37,662 bases of DNA from M55B167 sp964406095 (GTDB taxonomy: Bacteria; Verrucomicrobiota; Kiritimatiellia; RFP12; UBA1067): NCBI GenBank assembly GCA_964406095.1, contig CAYOQJ010000078.1:1-37662 (forward strand). The letters are read 5' to 3'. Both the position numbers and the translations under genes were made by a program. Positions 16,145-23,842 of this stretch are shown here, in pieces (position 1 is the first letter of the stretch; the number at the start of each line of letters is the position of its first letter). The notes under the pieces are model-generated. The model was not told the origin of the DNA. It did not search any database and saw only the letters and a program-made list of their open reading frames with translations.

Positions 16145-17323
16145 TTAATAATTATCGGGTTTGTACTCGAGTTCTTCTCTGGCCTGGCGCAGCACGTCGC
16201 TGTAGATAATAAGCAGTTCGTGGCAGACGCGCTGCACAGTATAGTTGAGTAAAATGTGCTCGCGGGCATTGGCAGCTAGAGTTTCACGGGTGGCAGGTTG
16301 GTTCAAAAGCTCTACGGCCGCGGCGACGAGATTTGCCGCGGTGCCGTTTTGCGCCAGTCGACCGGTTATACCGTCGATTACCATAGCAGCCGGCCCGCCG
16401 GTGTCCGCAACGACTACGGAAACGCCACTAAGCATGGCCTCACAGACAACTCTTCCAAAGGGCTCATGTCGGGGCGGGTGGATCAAAATATCCAGGGCGG
16501 GGATAATCTTTTCCGGTGAGTCGCAGTTGCTGATCCAATGAAAGCAATCCTCGAGCTGATACCGTTCGACCGCCGCCTGCAGTTGCCGCAGATAACGCTT
16601 GTTTTCATTGAATAAATCGCGCCCGATCAATGCGAAGTGGGACTCGGGTATCTTTTGATGAATCAATGCGGCGCACTCGATAAAAACATCATGTTTTTTC
16701 CAGGGAATAAGGTGTGCCGCCATGCCCACCAGCGGCGCATTGGCCGGCAGAGATTGTTCAGCACGCAGAGCCTGCTTGTCAACATCTTCAAAAATCGCGG
16801 GGTCAATGCCGTTGCGTAGCAAGTGCAGCTTGCCGCGATGGCGGGCCGAGACCAGATTTGTGAGATTTTCGTCGATAATCTCTGAGGCTGAAATAATAGC
16901 TCGGGCGCGTCGAATGCTGTTACGAATCAGTTTCGGGTTATGCTGAAGGTCGCGCACATGCCAGATAAGGGGCAGCTTTGCCGGAACATGAGCGGTTGTC
17001 ATAAAGGCGGCCAGCGAGTTGGCGTGAATCAGATCGGGTTTGCAGATGTTGACGATCTGATTGACGGTATGCGGTGATTTTAACAACTTGGCCGCAGTTG
17101 TGAAAAGCGCGAATCCCTTTTTTGATGCGCGAATCGGTGAGATTGGATGAACGGTGAATCCGGAGCCAATGAATTTGTCGTAGAGCGGGCCTTTAGGCAG
17201 GGCGACTTCAACTTCAACCCCTTTTTCCATGAGTGCCCGGCAGACTTCAAACATGCTGATCTGGGCACCGCCCAGCTCGGAAACCACATCAATCCACAAA
17301 ATTTTGTGCGCACTTGATTCCAT
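16145..17323 (-). CDS. Glycosyltransferase family 4 protein
   Basis: Transfers a sugar from an activated donor to an acceptor, probably in cell-surface glycan synthesis. I start at the ATG at 17323 (MESSAHKILWIDVVSELGGA), nine bases after AAGAGG; a frame eleven codons longer has no ribosome binding site. The 392-residue protein has the GT-B layout: an N-terminal acceptor half with ELGGAQISMFEVCRAL (GGA phosphate loop), then the C-terminal donor half with GMAAHLIPWKKHDVFIECAA, and the EX7E motif in EPFGRVVCEAMLSGVSVVVA. No other glycan-assembly gene is adjacent, so the sugar and product cannot be named. Confidence 0.88.
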   Translation of the reverse strand: MESSAHKILWIDVVSELGGAQISMFEVCRALMEKGVEVEVALPKGPLYDKFIGSGFTVHPISPIRASKKGFALFTTAAKLLKSPHTVNQIVNICKPDLIHANSLAAFMTTAHVPAKLPLIWHVRDLQHNPKLIRNSIRRARAIISASEIIDENLTNLVSARHRGKLHLLRNGIDPAIFEDVDKQALRAEQSLPANAPLVGMAAHLIPWKKHDVFIECAALIHQKIPESHFALIGRDLFNENKRYLRQLQAAVERYQLEDCFHWISNCDSPEKIIPALDILIHPPRHEPFGRVVCEAMLSGVSVVVADTGGPAAMVIDGITGRLAQNGTAANLVAAAVELLNQPATRETLAANAREHILLNYTVQRVCHELLIIYSDVLRQAREELEYKPDNY

Positions 17324-17430
17324 AATCTTTAACCTCTTAGTTCGCGATGTTAACAAAGATTTTTGATCTTGTAAATTGGACTTTGGTTGAATATTAAATT
17401 TTCCGATTTTTAATGCTCAGAAATTCCATG

Positions 17431-17459
17431 TTGACAAAATTCTAATAAATGTCATCATA
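17431..17459 (+). promoter_or_regulatory. Possible promoter of the fab operon
   Basis: TTGACA (17431-17436) is a perfect -35 box. A weak -10 (ATCATA, 17454-17459) follows after 17 bases. It stands about 120 bases before fabF, in the region divergent from the glycosyltransferase gene. Confidence 0.4.
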
Positions 17460-17577
17460 AAGGACGTTTTTGCGAGAGGTGGAAGTCACTCAGGTTCAAA
17501 TCATGATTCGCAGTTATCATACGGTCAGGGGTTGAGCTGATTTAGTGTAAACAAAAGTTAGAGAAGGGTTTTCTCAC

Positions 17578-18825
17578 ATGAGTACGAATAAAAAGGTGTT
17601 GATCACTGGTGTTGGAGCTATTACGCCGATTGGCAATTGCGTGTCTGAGACGTGGGAAAGTATCCGTAAAGGCAAGAGCGGAATTGACACGATAACAAAG
17701 TTTGATCCTGCCAGGGTTGATGCTAAATATGTGGCTGAGGTCAAGGATTTCGATTTTTCCCGTTATGCTGACAAAAAACTGGCGCGGCGCATGGGACTTT
17801 TCACACAGTACGCTGTTGCGGCAGCCACCGAGGCCTGGAGTGATTCCGGTTTAAATGAGGCCCGACCTGATCCGGAGCGTGTGTCGGTGATGATCGGTAA
17901 CGGTATCGGCGGTACAGAGGTTGATATGGAGGGGTACCAGATACTCTTTGAACGCGGGCCCGGCAGGTTTTCGCCGATGATGATTCCGCGGCTGATCGCC
18001 AATGAGGCTGCCGGCAACATCTCAATCATGTTGAATGCGAAAGGGGCGGCGCACACAATGGTTACCGCCTGCGCTTCGGGTACCGACGCGCTGGGTGTTG
18101 CGCTTGATATGATTCGCTCCGGGCGCGCCGATGTAGTGATTGCGGGCGGCAGTGAGGCAACAATTACCGAATATTGTGTCGGCGGTTTCTGCGCTATGAA
18201 AGCCTTGAGCACCAAATATGCGGATACCCCTTCCAAGGGCTGCCGTCCTTTTGATGCCGGGCGTGACGGTTTCATCATGGGTGAAGGGGCCGGAATTTTG
18301 ATTCTCGAGTCGGAGGAGCACGCCCAGGCCCGCGGAGCCAGGGTTTATGTCGAACTGGCCGGCTACGGCGGTACCGGTGATGCTTATCATCTGACAGCAC
18401 CGCATCCTGAAGCAGATGGCGCCAGGCGCGCTTTTCAACTGGCGTTGCAGGATGCGGAAGTTGCTCCGACCGAAGTCGATTACATCAATGCACATGGAAC
18501 TTCGACTCCGCTTAATGATCCGATGGAAACCAAGGCAATTAAAGGTGTGTTCGGTGATTATGCTTACAAGCTGAAGGTTTCTTCGACCAAGAGTATGACC
18601 GGTCATCTGCTGGGAGCTGCTGGCGCTGTTGAAGCGATTTTTTGCTCGCTGGCCATTAAGGAGGGTTATTATCCAGCGACCATCAATTATGAAAATCCTG
18701 ATCCGGAGTGTGATCTGGATATAGTGCCGAACAAGGGAATTGAAGGTGAAATCAATACCGCAATGTCCAGCTCATTGGGCTTTGGCGGACACAACGGCGT
18801 GCTTGTATTCAAGAAATATCGCTAA
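17578..18825 (+). CDS. fabF: Beta-ketoacyl-ACP synthase II
   Basis: Condenses malonyl-ACP with a growing acyl-ACP in type II fatty acid elongation. At 415 residues it is full length. The catalytic triad is visible: Cys165 in VTACASGTDALG, His306 in NAHGTSTPLND and His343 in STKSMTGHLLGAAGA, together with the GFGGHNG ending typical of KAS II. The ATG at 17578 has AGAAGGG about ten bases upstream. It is the first gene of a run with fabZ (17 bases later) and fabV (7 bases after that), supplying three of the four elongation steps; no fabG or acpP is nearby. Confidence 0.97.
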   Translation: MSTNKKVLITGVGAITPIGNCVSETWESIRKGKSGIDTITKFDPARVDAKYVAEVKDFDFSRYADKKLARRMGLFTQYAVAAATEAWSDSGLNEARPDPERVSVMIGNGIGGTEVDMEGYQILFERGPGRFSPMMIPRLIANEAAGNISIMLNAKGAAHTMVTACASGTDALGVALDMIRSGRADVVIAGGSEATITEYCVGGFCAMKALSTKYADTPSKGCRPFDAGRDGFIMGEGAGILILESEEHAQARGARVYVELAGYGGTGDAYHLTAPHPEADGARRAFQLALQDAEVAPTEVDYINAHGTSTPLNDPMETKAIKGVFGDYAYKLKVSSTKSMTGHLLGAAGAVEAIFCSLAIKEGYYPATINYENPDPECDLDIVPNKGIEGEINTAMSSSLGFGGHNGVLVFKKYR

Positions 18826-18842
18826 GCGGTGAGGTTCAAAAA

Positions 18843-19322
18843 ATGAGTGAGATGGAAGTTCAGAATAAACCCCGGAAAATGGTAGAGGATGGACAGGCGT
18901 ATAACGGTTCAACTGAAGACCTGCTGCCACACCGCAAACCGTTTCTTTTTGTCGATAAATTGACCTACTGCGATCAGGAGCACTATGAGGGAGAGTACAC
19001 CTATGCCGCGGATAACTGGTTTTTCAAGGGACATTTTCCGAATTACCCGGTGGTGCCAGGTGTGATTCTGGTTGAATCGATGGCACAGTGCGGCGGTGCC
19101 GGACTGGTTGCCGCCGGTATTGTGCGGAACGGCTTGTTTTTTTTAGTGAAAATCAATAACGTTAAATTGCGTGCTCAGGTGCGGCCCGGTGACACAGTTA
19201 AGATGGAAATTCAGAACACCAAAGTAACCCGCCGCGCTATTACGCAGTTTGGCAAGGCCTTTGTAGATGGTAAGCTTGCCGCCGAAGCCGAGTTTACCTG
19301 TGTGCTCGGTCCGGAAACCTGA
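18843..19322 (+). CDS. fabZ: 3-hydroxyacyl-ACP dehydratase FabZ
   Basis: Removes water from 3-hydroxyacyl-ACP to form trans-2-enoyl-ACP. The 159-residue protein has the hot-dog fold signature LLPHRKPFLFVDKL at 27-40 and the active-site run GHFPNYPVVPGVILVESMAQ, with catalytic His64 and Glu78. The N-terminus is about 20 residues longer than compact FabZ proteins. GAGGT stands about ten bases before the ATG. It sits between fabF and fabV, so its product is probably handed to FabV. Confidence 0.95.
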   Translation: MSEMEVQNKPRKMVEDGQAYNGSTEDLLPHRKPFLFVDKLTYCDQEHYEGEYTYAADNWFFKGHFPNYPVVPGVILVESMAQCGGAGLVAAGIVRNGLFFLVKINNVKLRAQVRPGDTVKMEIQNTKVTRRAITQFGKAFVDGKLAAEAEFTCVLGPET

Positions 19323-19329
19323 AGAAGCG

Positions 19330-20484
19330 ATGAAAAAACAAATTCGCATAGTCGGCGGGGTTTGCAACAGCGTCAACCCCGCCGGTCTCTTTGACAATGT
19401 AAACGCTTGGATCGAGGCTGAAAAAAAACTGCCGGCCATCAAGGAAGGCCCGCGTTCAGTTTTGATTCTGGGTTGTTCAGGCGGTTATGGGTTGGCAGGC
19501 CGCGTTTCCGCTGCTTTCGGTGCGGGTGCGCGCACCTTGGGAGTTTCACTTGAAAGAGCGCCGACAGTTCGAAAAAAGGGCTCCCCAGGTTGGTACAACA
19601 ATCAGTTCTTTGATATGGCGGCGGCGCGGGACGGCATTTTTTCCGAGACCCTTATTGGTGATGCCTTCAGTGACCAGATGCGTCGCGAGGTTGTTGAGCG
19701 TGTGCGCCGCAATGGGATGGGTGCTTTCGATCTTGTACTCTATTCCCTCGCTTCACCGATGCGGACTGATCCCGTAACCGGAGTGACCTATCGCTCGGTT
19801 ATCAAACCTGTCGGTAGCTCTTTAAATGGCTCTACTCTCGATGTTGCGACCGGTAAGATGAGCGAGGTCTCACTGGAGGCCGCTACTGAGGAGGAAATTG
19901 CCGCGACAGTGAAGGTGATGGGTGGGGAGGACTGGAAGTTATGGATGAGGGCGCTGCATGATGCCGGTCTGTTTACCAAAGATTCGCAGACATTGGCACT
20001 CTCCTATATAGGGCCGGATGCAACGCATGAAATTTACCACTCCGGAACCCTGGGCAAAGCTAAGCAGCATCTGGAGCGGACAGCTTCCGAAATAACTGCA
20101 ATGCTGGCCGACATTCGCGGTCAGGCCCGCGTATCGGTTCATCGCGCTCTGGTGACGCGCGCCAGTATCGTCATTCCGGTGATGTCGGTTTATCTGTGCG
20201 CCCTCAACCGGGTTTTAAAGACTAAGGGTCTGAACGAAAACTGTCAGCAGCAGATGGCGCGATTATTCCGCAGCCGTTTGTACGGCGCGAGTGCGGATAT
20301 GGCTTTGGATGAACAGGGCCGCATTAGAATGGATGACTGGGAAATGCGTTCCGATGTACAGCATGAGACCGCTGAGCTGCTGGCTCAGGTTACTTCCGAA
20401 AATCTCAGGGAGGTGACCGATTGGGCTGGCTGCTGCCGGGAACTGTTCTCGCTTTTTGGCTTCACAACACCAACTGCCTTTTAG
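19330..20484 (+). CDS. fabV: Trans-2-enoyl-ACP reductase FabV
   Basis: NADH-dependent reduction of enoyl-ACP, the last step of each elongation round. I start at the ATG at 19330, seven bases after fabZ; the longer frame overlaps fabZ. The 384-residue protein has the nucleotide-binding run LILGCSGGYGLAGRVSAAFG (45-64), the family text RKKGSPGWYNNQFFD (81-95) and the FabV-specific Tyr-x8-Lys catalytic pair, Tyr236 and Lys245, inside SYIGPDATHEIYHSGTLGKA. FabV enzymes are naturally tolerant of triclosan, in contrast to FabI. Its place in the fab run argues for a biosynthetic role rather than the trans-2-enoyl-CoA reductase role of some relatives. Confidence 0.95.
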   Translation: MKKQIRIVGGVCNSVNPAGLFDNVNAWIEAEKKLPAIKEGPRSVLILGCSGGYGLAGRVSAAFGAGARTLGVSLERAPTVRKKGSPGWYNNQFFDMAAARDGIFSETLIGDAFSDQMRREVVERVRRNGMGAFDLVLYSLASPMRTDPVTGVTYRSVIKPVGSSLNGSTLDVATGKMSEVSLEAATEEEIAATVKVMGGEDWKLWMRALHDAGLFTKDSQTLALSYIGPDATHEIYHSGTLGKAKQHLERTASEITAMLADIRGQARVSVHRALVTRASIVIPVMSVYLCALNRVLKTKGLNENCQQQMARLFRSRLYGASADMALDEQGRIRMDDWEMRSDVQHETAELLAQVTSENLREVTDWAGCCRELFSLFGFTTPTAF

Positions 20485-20570
20485 GTTGTAAGCTGACTGG
20501 ATGTCCCACTCGTGGCTGCCGAAGCCAGCATTTCAATTCGACGAAACAGAGATCAAATGAAGGAAATCAG

Positions 20571-21647
20571 ATGAAAAAGAGTTATAAAATCGCGTTGCTA
20601 CCCGGTGATGGCACCGGCCCCGAAGTGCTACGTGAGGGTTGTAAGGTGCTTGACGCGGCCGCCGACAAATTCGATATCAAACTTGAGAAGGTCGATTACG
20701 ATCTGGGCGGCGAGCGTTATCTGAGAACCGGAGAGGTTCTGCCCGATTCGGTTCTTGAAGAGCTTAAAGGATTCGACGCCATCTATTTGGGGGCTGTCGG
20801 ACATGTTGATGTGAAACCGGGCATTCTTGAAAAAGGGCTATTGCTCAAACTGCGTTTTGAGTTGGATCAGTATATCAACCTGCGCCCCGTAAAGTTGTAT
20901 CCGTCTGTTGAATGTCCGCTTAAAAACAAGGGACCGAATGAGATCGATTACACCGTTGTGCGTGAAAACAGCGGCGGTCTTTACACCGGCATTGGCGGGC
21001 TCTCCCGCGCCGGCACCCGGGATGAGGTGGCGGTGCAGCAGATGCTGTACAGCTATGAGCAGGTTGAACGCTGTCTGCGATATTCGTTTGAATATGCGCG
21101 TAAACATGGGAAAAAGGCGCGGGGAATTGGAGATAGGAACACGTTGGCACTGGTTGGTAAATCCAATGTGTTGACCTATATGTATGAACTTTGGAATCGT
21201 GTTTTCGCTGAAGTAGGCGCAGAGTATCCGGATGTCACGCGCGAGTATTATCATGTTGATGCCACATGTCTTTACATGGTTGCCTGCCCGGAGATGTTTG
21301 ATGTTGTTGTGACAGAAAATATGTTTGGCGATATCATCACCGACCTTGCCGCGATTACTCAAGGGGGCCTTGGTGTTGCCGCCGGTGGCAATATCAACCC
21401 TGAAGGGGTAAGTATGTTTGAACCGATCGGTGGCACTGCGCCGATGTGGACCGGCAAAAACGCTATCAATCCATTGGCGGCAATCGGCGCGGGGGCAATG
21501 ATGCTTACCGCACTTGGCGAGGAACAGGCTGGCCGTGCGATAGAGGCGGCGATTGCGCAAACCACACCTAAGATGAAGAGTCAGGTGGCAAATGAAATGG
21601 GCTATACGACTTCTGAAGTCGGTGATCTGGTGGCAAGCGCTCTGTAA
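20571..21647 (+). CDS. Isopropylmalate/isocitrate dehydrogenase-family enzyme (LeuB-like)
   Basis: An NAD(P)-dependent beta-decarboxylating dehydrogenase of 358 residues. The start is the ATG at 20571 with AAGGA eight bases before. Family residues are present: LLPGDGTGPEV (9-19), Lys197 in GKSNV, Asp230, and Asp254 and Asp258 in NMFGDIITDLAAI, followed by GGLGVAAGGNINPEG. The substrate motif is VRENSGGLYTG (130-140) rather than the RELTGGIYFG of well-studied LeuB, and it also differs from isocitrate and tartrate enzymes. 3-Isopropylmalate is my first guess, but isocitrate, homoisocitrate or tartrate cannot be excluded. It follows fabV by 86 bases in the same direction; no leuA, leuC or leuD is adjacent. 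Confidence 0.85.
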   Translation: MKKSYKIALLPGDGTGPEVLREGCKVLDAAADKFDIKLEKVDYDLGGERYLRTGEVLPDSVLEELKGFDAIYLGAVGHVDVKPGILEKGLLLKLRFELDQYINLRPVKLYPSVECPLKNKGPNEIDYTVVRENSGGLYTGIGGLSRAGTRDEVAVQQMLYSYEQVERCLRYSFEYARKHGKKARGIGDRNTLALVGKSNVLTYMYELWNRVFAEVGAEYPDVTREYYHVDATCLYMVACPEMFDVVVTENMFGDIITDLAAITQGGLGVAAGGNINPEGVSMFEPIGGTAPMWTGKNAINPLAAIGAGAMMLTALGEEQAGRAIEAAIAQTTPKMKSQVANEMGYTTSEVGDLVASAL

Positions 21648-21703
21648 TCACCGGCATTATCTGTTTGCCTGTGCGCTTTTTTTGTGCGGTTTGAACCATT
21701 ATT

Positions 21704-21739
21704 CTCCCTTTTGCGTTTAAATGTGAAACGCGAAGGGAG
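21704..21739 (+). promoter_or_regulatory. Strong hairpin over the TonB receptor's ribosome binding site; possible terminator or attenuator
   Basis: CTCCCTT (21704-21710) pairs with AAGGGAG (21733-21739). Inside it, GCGTTT (21713-21718) pairs with AAACGC (21726-21731) around the loop AAATGTG. With one G-T pair and one bulged base, the stem is about 14 bp. TTTT follows, so it can act as an intrinsic terminator after the LeuB-like gene. The right arm is also the only Shine-Dalgarno sequence (AAGGGAG, six bases before the ATG at 21746), so in a read-through transcript it would hide the start. Confidence 0.7.
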
Positions 21740-21745
21740 TTTTAT

Positions 21746-23842
21746 ATGTTTATTGTTTCAACGTTATTGATGATTGCTGTTTTCATGATGCCGACGCATC
21801 TGTGCCGGGCGGAGTCAGTCGAGGAAAAACAGCCTGTTGACCTTGGTGCTATCATTGTCGAAGCCACACCCATCTCGAAGTACAGAGTTGATAATGTTTC
21901 AACAGCGACATTCGGAAATGTCAAACCAGAGGAGCTGCCTCAGAGCGTCGATGTTTTGACTGAAGATTTTATTGATGAACTTAATCCTGTCGATCTGCAT
22001 GATCTGCTGCGCTATCAGCCGGGTGTCTATACCGGCGGAAAATCAATGATGGACAGAACATCGGGTCAATATACTTTGCGCGGAATGTCTGGCAGTGATG
22101 TAATGCTTGATGGAACTCTGGGCCTGGCCGGGCCGATGGGAATATTTATGGATCCAACCGCTTTTGACAGGATTGAAATTGTGAAAGGGCCGGTTGGCTC
22201 GACGATAGGCGGCGCAACCTCGACAATGGGTCCTTATGGCGCCGGCGGTTCGATTAACATGGTTCTGAAACAACCGGTTTTAGATCAGAATTTTCAACAC
22301 TATGGTCTGCGTTCGGCTTTCGGTGATAATATTCAGCGCTACCGCTTGAATTATGATGTCAATGAAACCGTTGTTGATGGCAAGCTGACTATGCGTGTGC
22401 CAGGCAATTTTGAGTACGGCAAACCATTCTGGCTCTCCGATTCACGACGCTGGCGCGAATCATTCTTTATCGCCCCCTCGCTCTTATGGGAGATGCGCGA
22501 TGATCTGCGCTTGGGAGTTTCGACCACATTTCAATATACTGACCAGCCGGCCTATCAGGGCATACCCGTCTATAAAGGCAAGCCTTTTGATGAGTATAAG
22601 TGGGATTCCAATATTTCCACATCAGGCATGCGCGACCGCTATCTTGGCCACACTCTGCAGTCATTTGTGGAATGGGATGCGAATGAAATCTGGAGCTTGA
22701 GAACCGGAATGGGCTTTTCGCAGGCGGATGTTGAATTTGAGCATCTCGGTTCATCCGCATTTGCATCGCCGAATTACTGGCGACTCCCTTACGATCATCA
22801 GGAGGCGGATATGCTCTATCGTGTATATAACGCCTATCAAAGGGCGACAGCAACTTTTGAGAGCGGCGTGATTGAGCATCAGGTTGTGGCGCAGGTTGAT
22901 TTCTCCCGCAAAATATCTAAAGGCCGCAGCTATTTTGAATCAGTGAGTGATCCAAATGCGGAGCATACCTGGGTTGAGGCGAATTATCGCGAAACCGAGT
23001 TGGATAAATACGGCGTACTGTTGCAGGATTATCTGACCTGGGGATGTTTCAGAGTTCTGGGCGGAGCACGGTTTGACCGGCATGAGAGTCAGCTCAATAA
23101 TACCGGCGACAGTTTCAGTCCGCACGGCGGACTATCCTTTCTGCCGCTTGACTGGCTGGTGTTTTTCGGCAATGTTTCGCTGACCGAATCACCTAATTTC
23201 GGATATCTCAAAAATTCGAGCGAGGAACTGACCTCATCATGGCGCGCGACGCAGTATGAGACCGGCTTCAGAATCTCACCGATTGAAACACTGTGGTTTT
23301 CAACTTCATTCTACCGCATCCTGCAGGAAAATACTGCGGTTTATGATCCGGCCACAACCTATTATTATGAAGAGGGTGAAAATGATTCCCGCGGCGTTGA
23401 AATCTCTTTAATCGGTAATATCACACCCAACTGGTCGATTTATTCCGCCTATGCTTACAATGAATATAAAGACCGTGCTGGTGGAACATCCTTTGACCGC
23501 TATCCGCCACATGCCCTGACGGTGGCCACATCTTATCGCTACACACACGGCGGCTTGCTGGATGATGTGGTGTTCGGCTTCGGCTATCGCTATCGGCATC
23601 GTTACAGCGCAACTATGCGCGGTCAGTATGTCGGTGATGATTACTATATCGAAGGATCGCACGTTTTTGACTGCTCAGCGGAGATGCCGCTGTCAAAGTT
23701 CGGCGGTCCAGATAATATGACGCTCTCGCTGGCGGTCAAAAATATCTTTGACCAGAATTATATCGAATCGAATCGACACTACTATCAATGTTTCCCGGGC
23801 ACTCCGCGCACATTTGAAGTTGGGCTGCAGGCCAAGTTTTAA
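21746..23842 (+). CDS. TonB-dependent outer-membrane receptor (siderophore type)
   Basis: An outer-membrane beta-barrel that takes up iron chelates, cobalamin or glycans using TonB energy. The 698-residue protein has a signal peptide (FIVSTLLMIAVFMMPTHLCR, ending near ~24), a TonB-box-like stretch (DLGAIIVEAT, 32-41) and a plug domain at ~55-180 (LPQSVDVLTEDFIDE, YTLRGMSGSDVMLDG, FDRIEIVKGPVGSTIGG, GPYGAGGSINMV). The rest is a barrel ending in aromatic Phe (FEVGLQAKF), the outer-membrane sorting signal. The plug text is like that of ferric-siderophore receptors (FhuA/FpvA type). Its neighbour on the other strand is an ABC exporter, not an importer, so the ligand cannot be named. No TonB, ExbB or ExbD gene is in the window. 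Its stop overlaps the convergent permease stop. Confidence 0.92.
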   Translation: MFIVSTLLMIAVFMMPTHLCRAESVEEKQPVDLGAIIVEATPISKYRVDNVSTATFGNVKPEELPQSVDVLTEDFIDELNPVDLHDLLRYQPGVYTGGKSMMDRTSGQYTLRGMSGSDVMLDGTLGLAGPMGIFMDPTAFDRIEIVKGPVGSTIGGATSTMGPYGAGGSINMVLKQPVLDQNFQHYGLRSAFGDNIQRYRLNYDVNETVVDGKLTMRVPGNFEYGKPFWLSDSRRWRESFFIAPSLLWEMRDDLRLGVSTTFQYTDQPAYQGIPVYKGKPFDEYKWDSNISTSGMRDRYLGHTLQSFVEWDANEIWSLRTGMGFSQADVEFEHLGSSAFASPNYWRLPYDHQEADMLYRVYNAYQRATATFESGVIEHQVVAQVDFSRKISKGRSYFESVSDPNAEHTWVEANYRETELDKYGVLLQDYLTWGCFRVLGGARFDRHESQLNNTGDSFSPHGGLSFLPLDWLVFFGNVSLTESPNFGYLKNSSEELTSSWRATQYETGFRISPIETLWFSTSFYRILQENTAVYDPATTYYYEEGENDSRGVEISLIGNITPNWSIYSAYAYNEYKDRAGGTSFDRYPPHALTVATSYRYTHGGLLDDVVFGFGYRYRHRYSATMRGQYVGDDYYIEGSHVFDCSAEMPLSKFGGPDNMTLSLAVKNIFDQNYIESNRHYYQCFPGTPRTFEVGLQAKF

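Noticed and set aside
17490..17510. GGTTCAAATC looks like a tRNA T-loop
   Set aside because: The T-stem does not pair and no anticodon or acceptor arms are found around it.
3316..17523. GTTATCATACG occurs upstream of both the FecR-like gene (3316-3326) and fabF (17513-17523)
   Set aside because: An 11-base match between two sites is expected many times by chance in 37 kb.
18022..18606. A 194-codon frame opposite fabF
   Set aside because: Shadow of the well-supported fabF; no start signal or domain.
20838..21560. A 240-codon frame opposite the LeuB-like gene
   Set aside because: It lies wholly inside the sense gene, with a composition rich in Arg, His and Cys that is typical of antisense frames.
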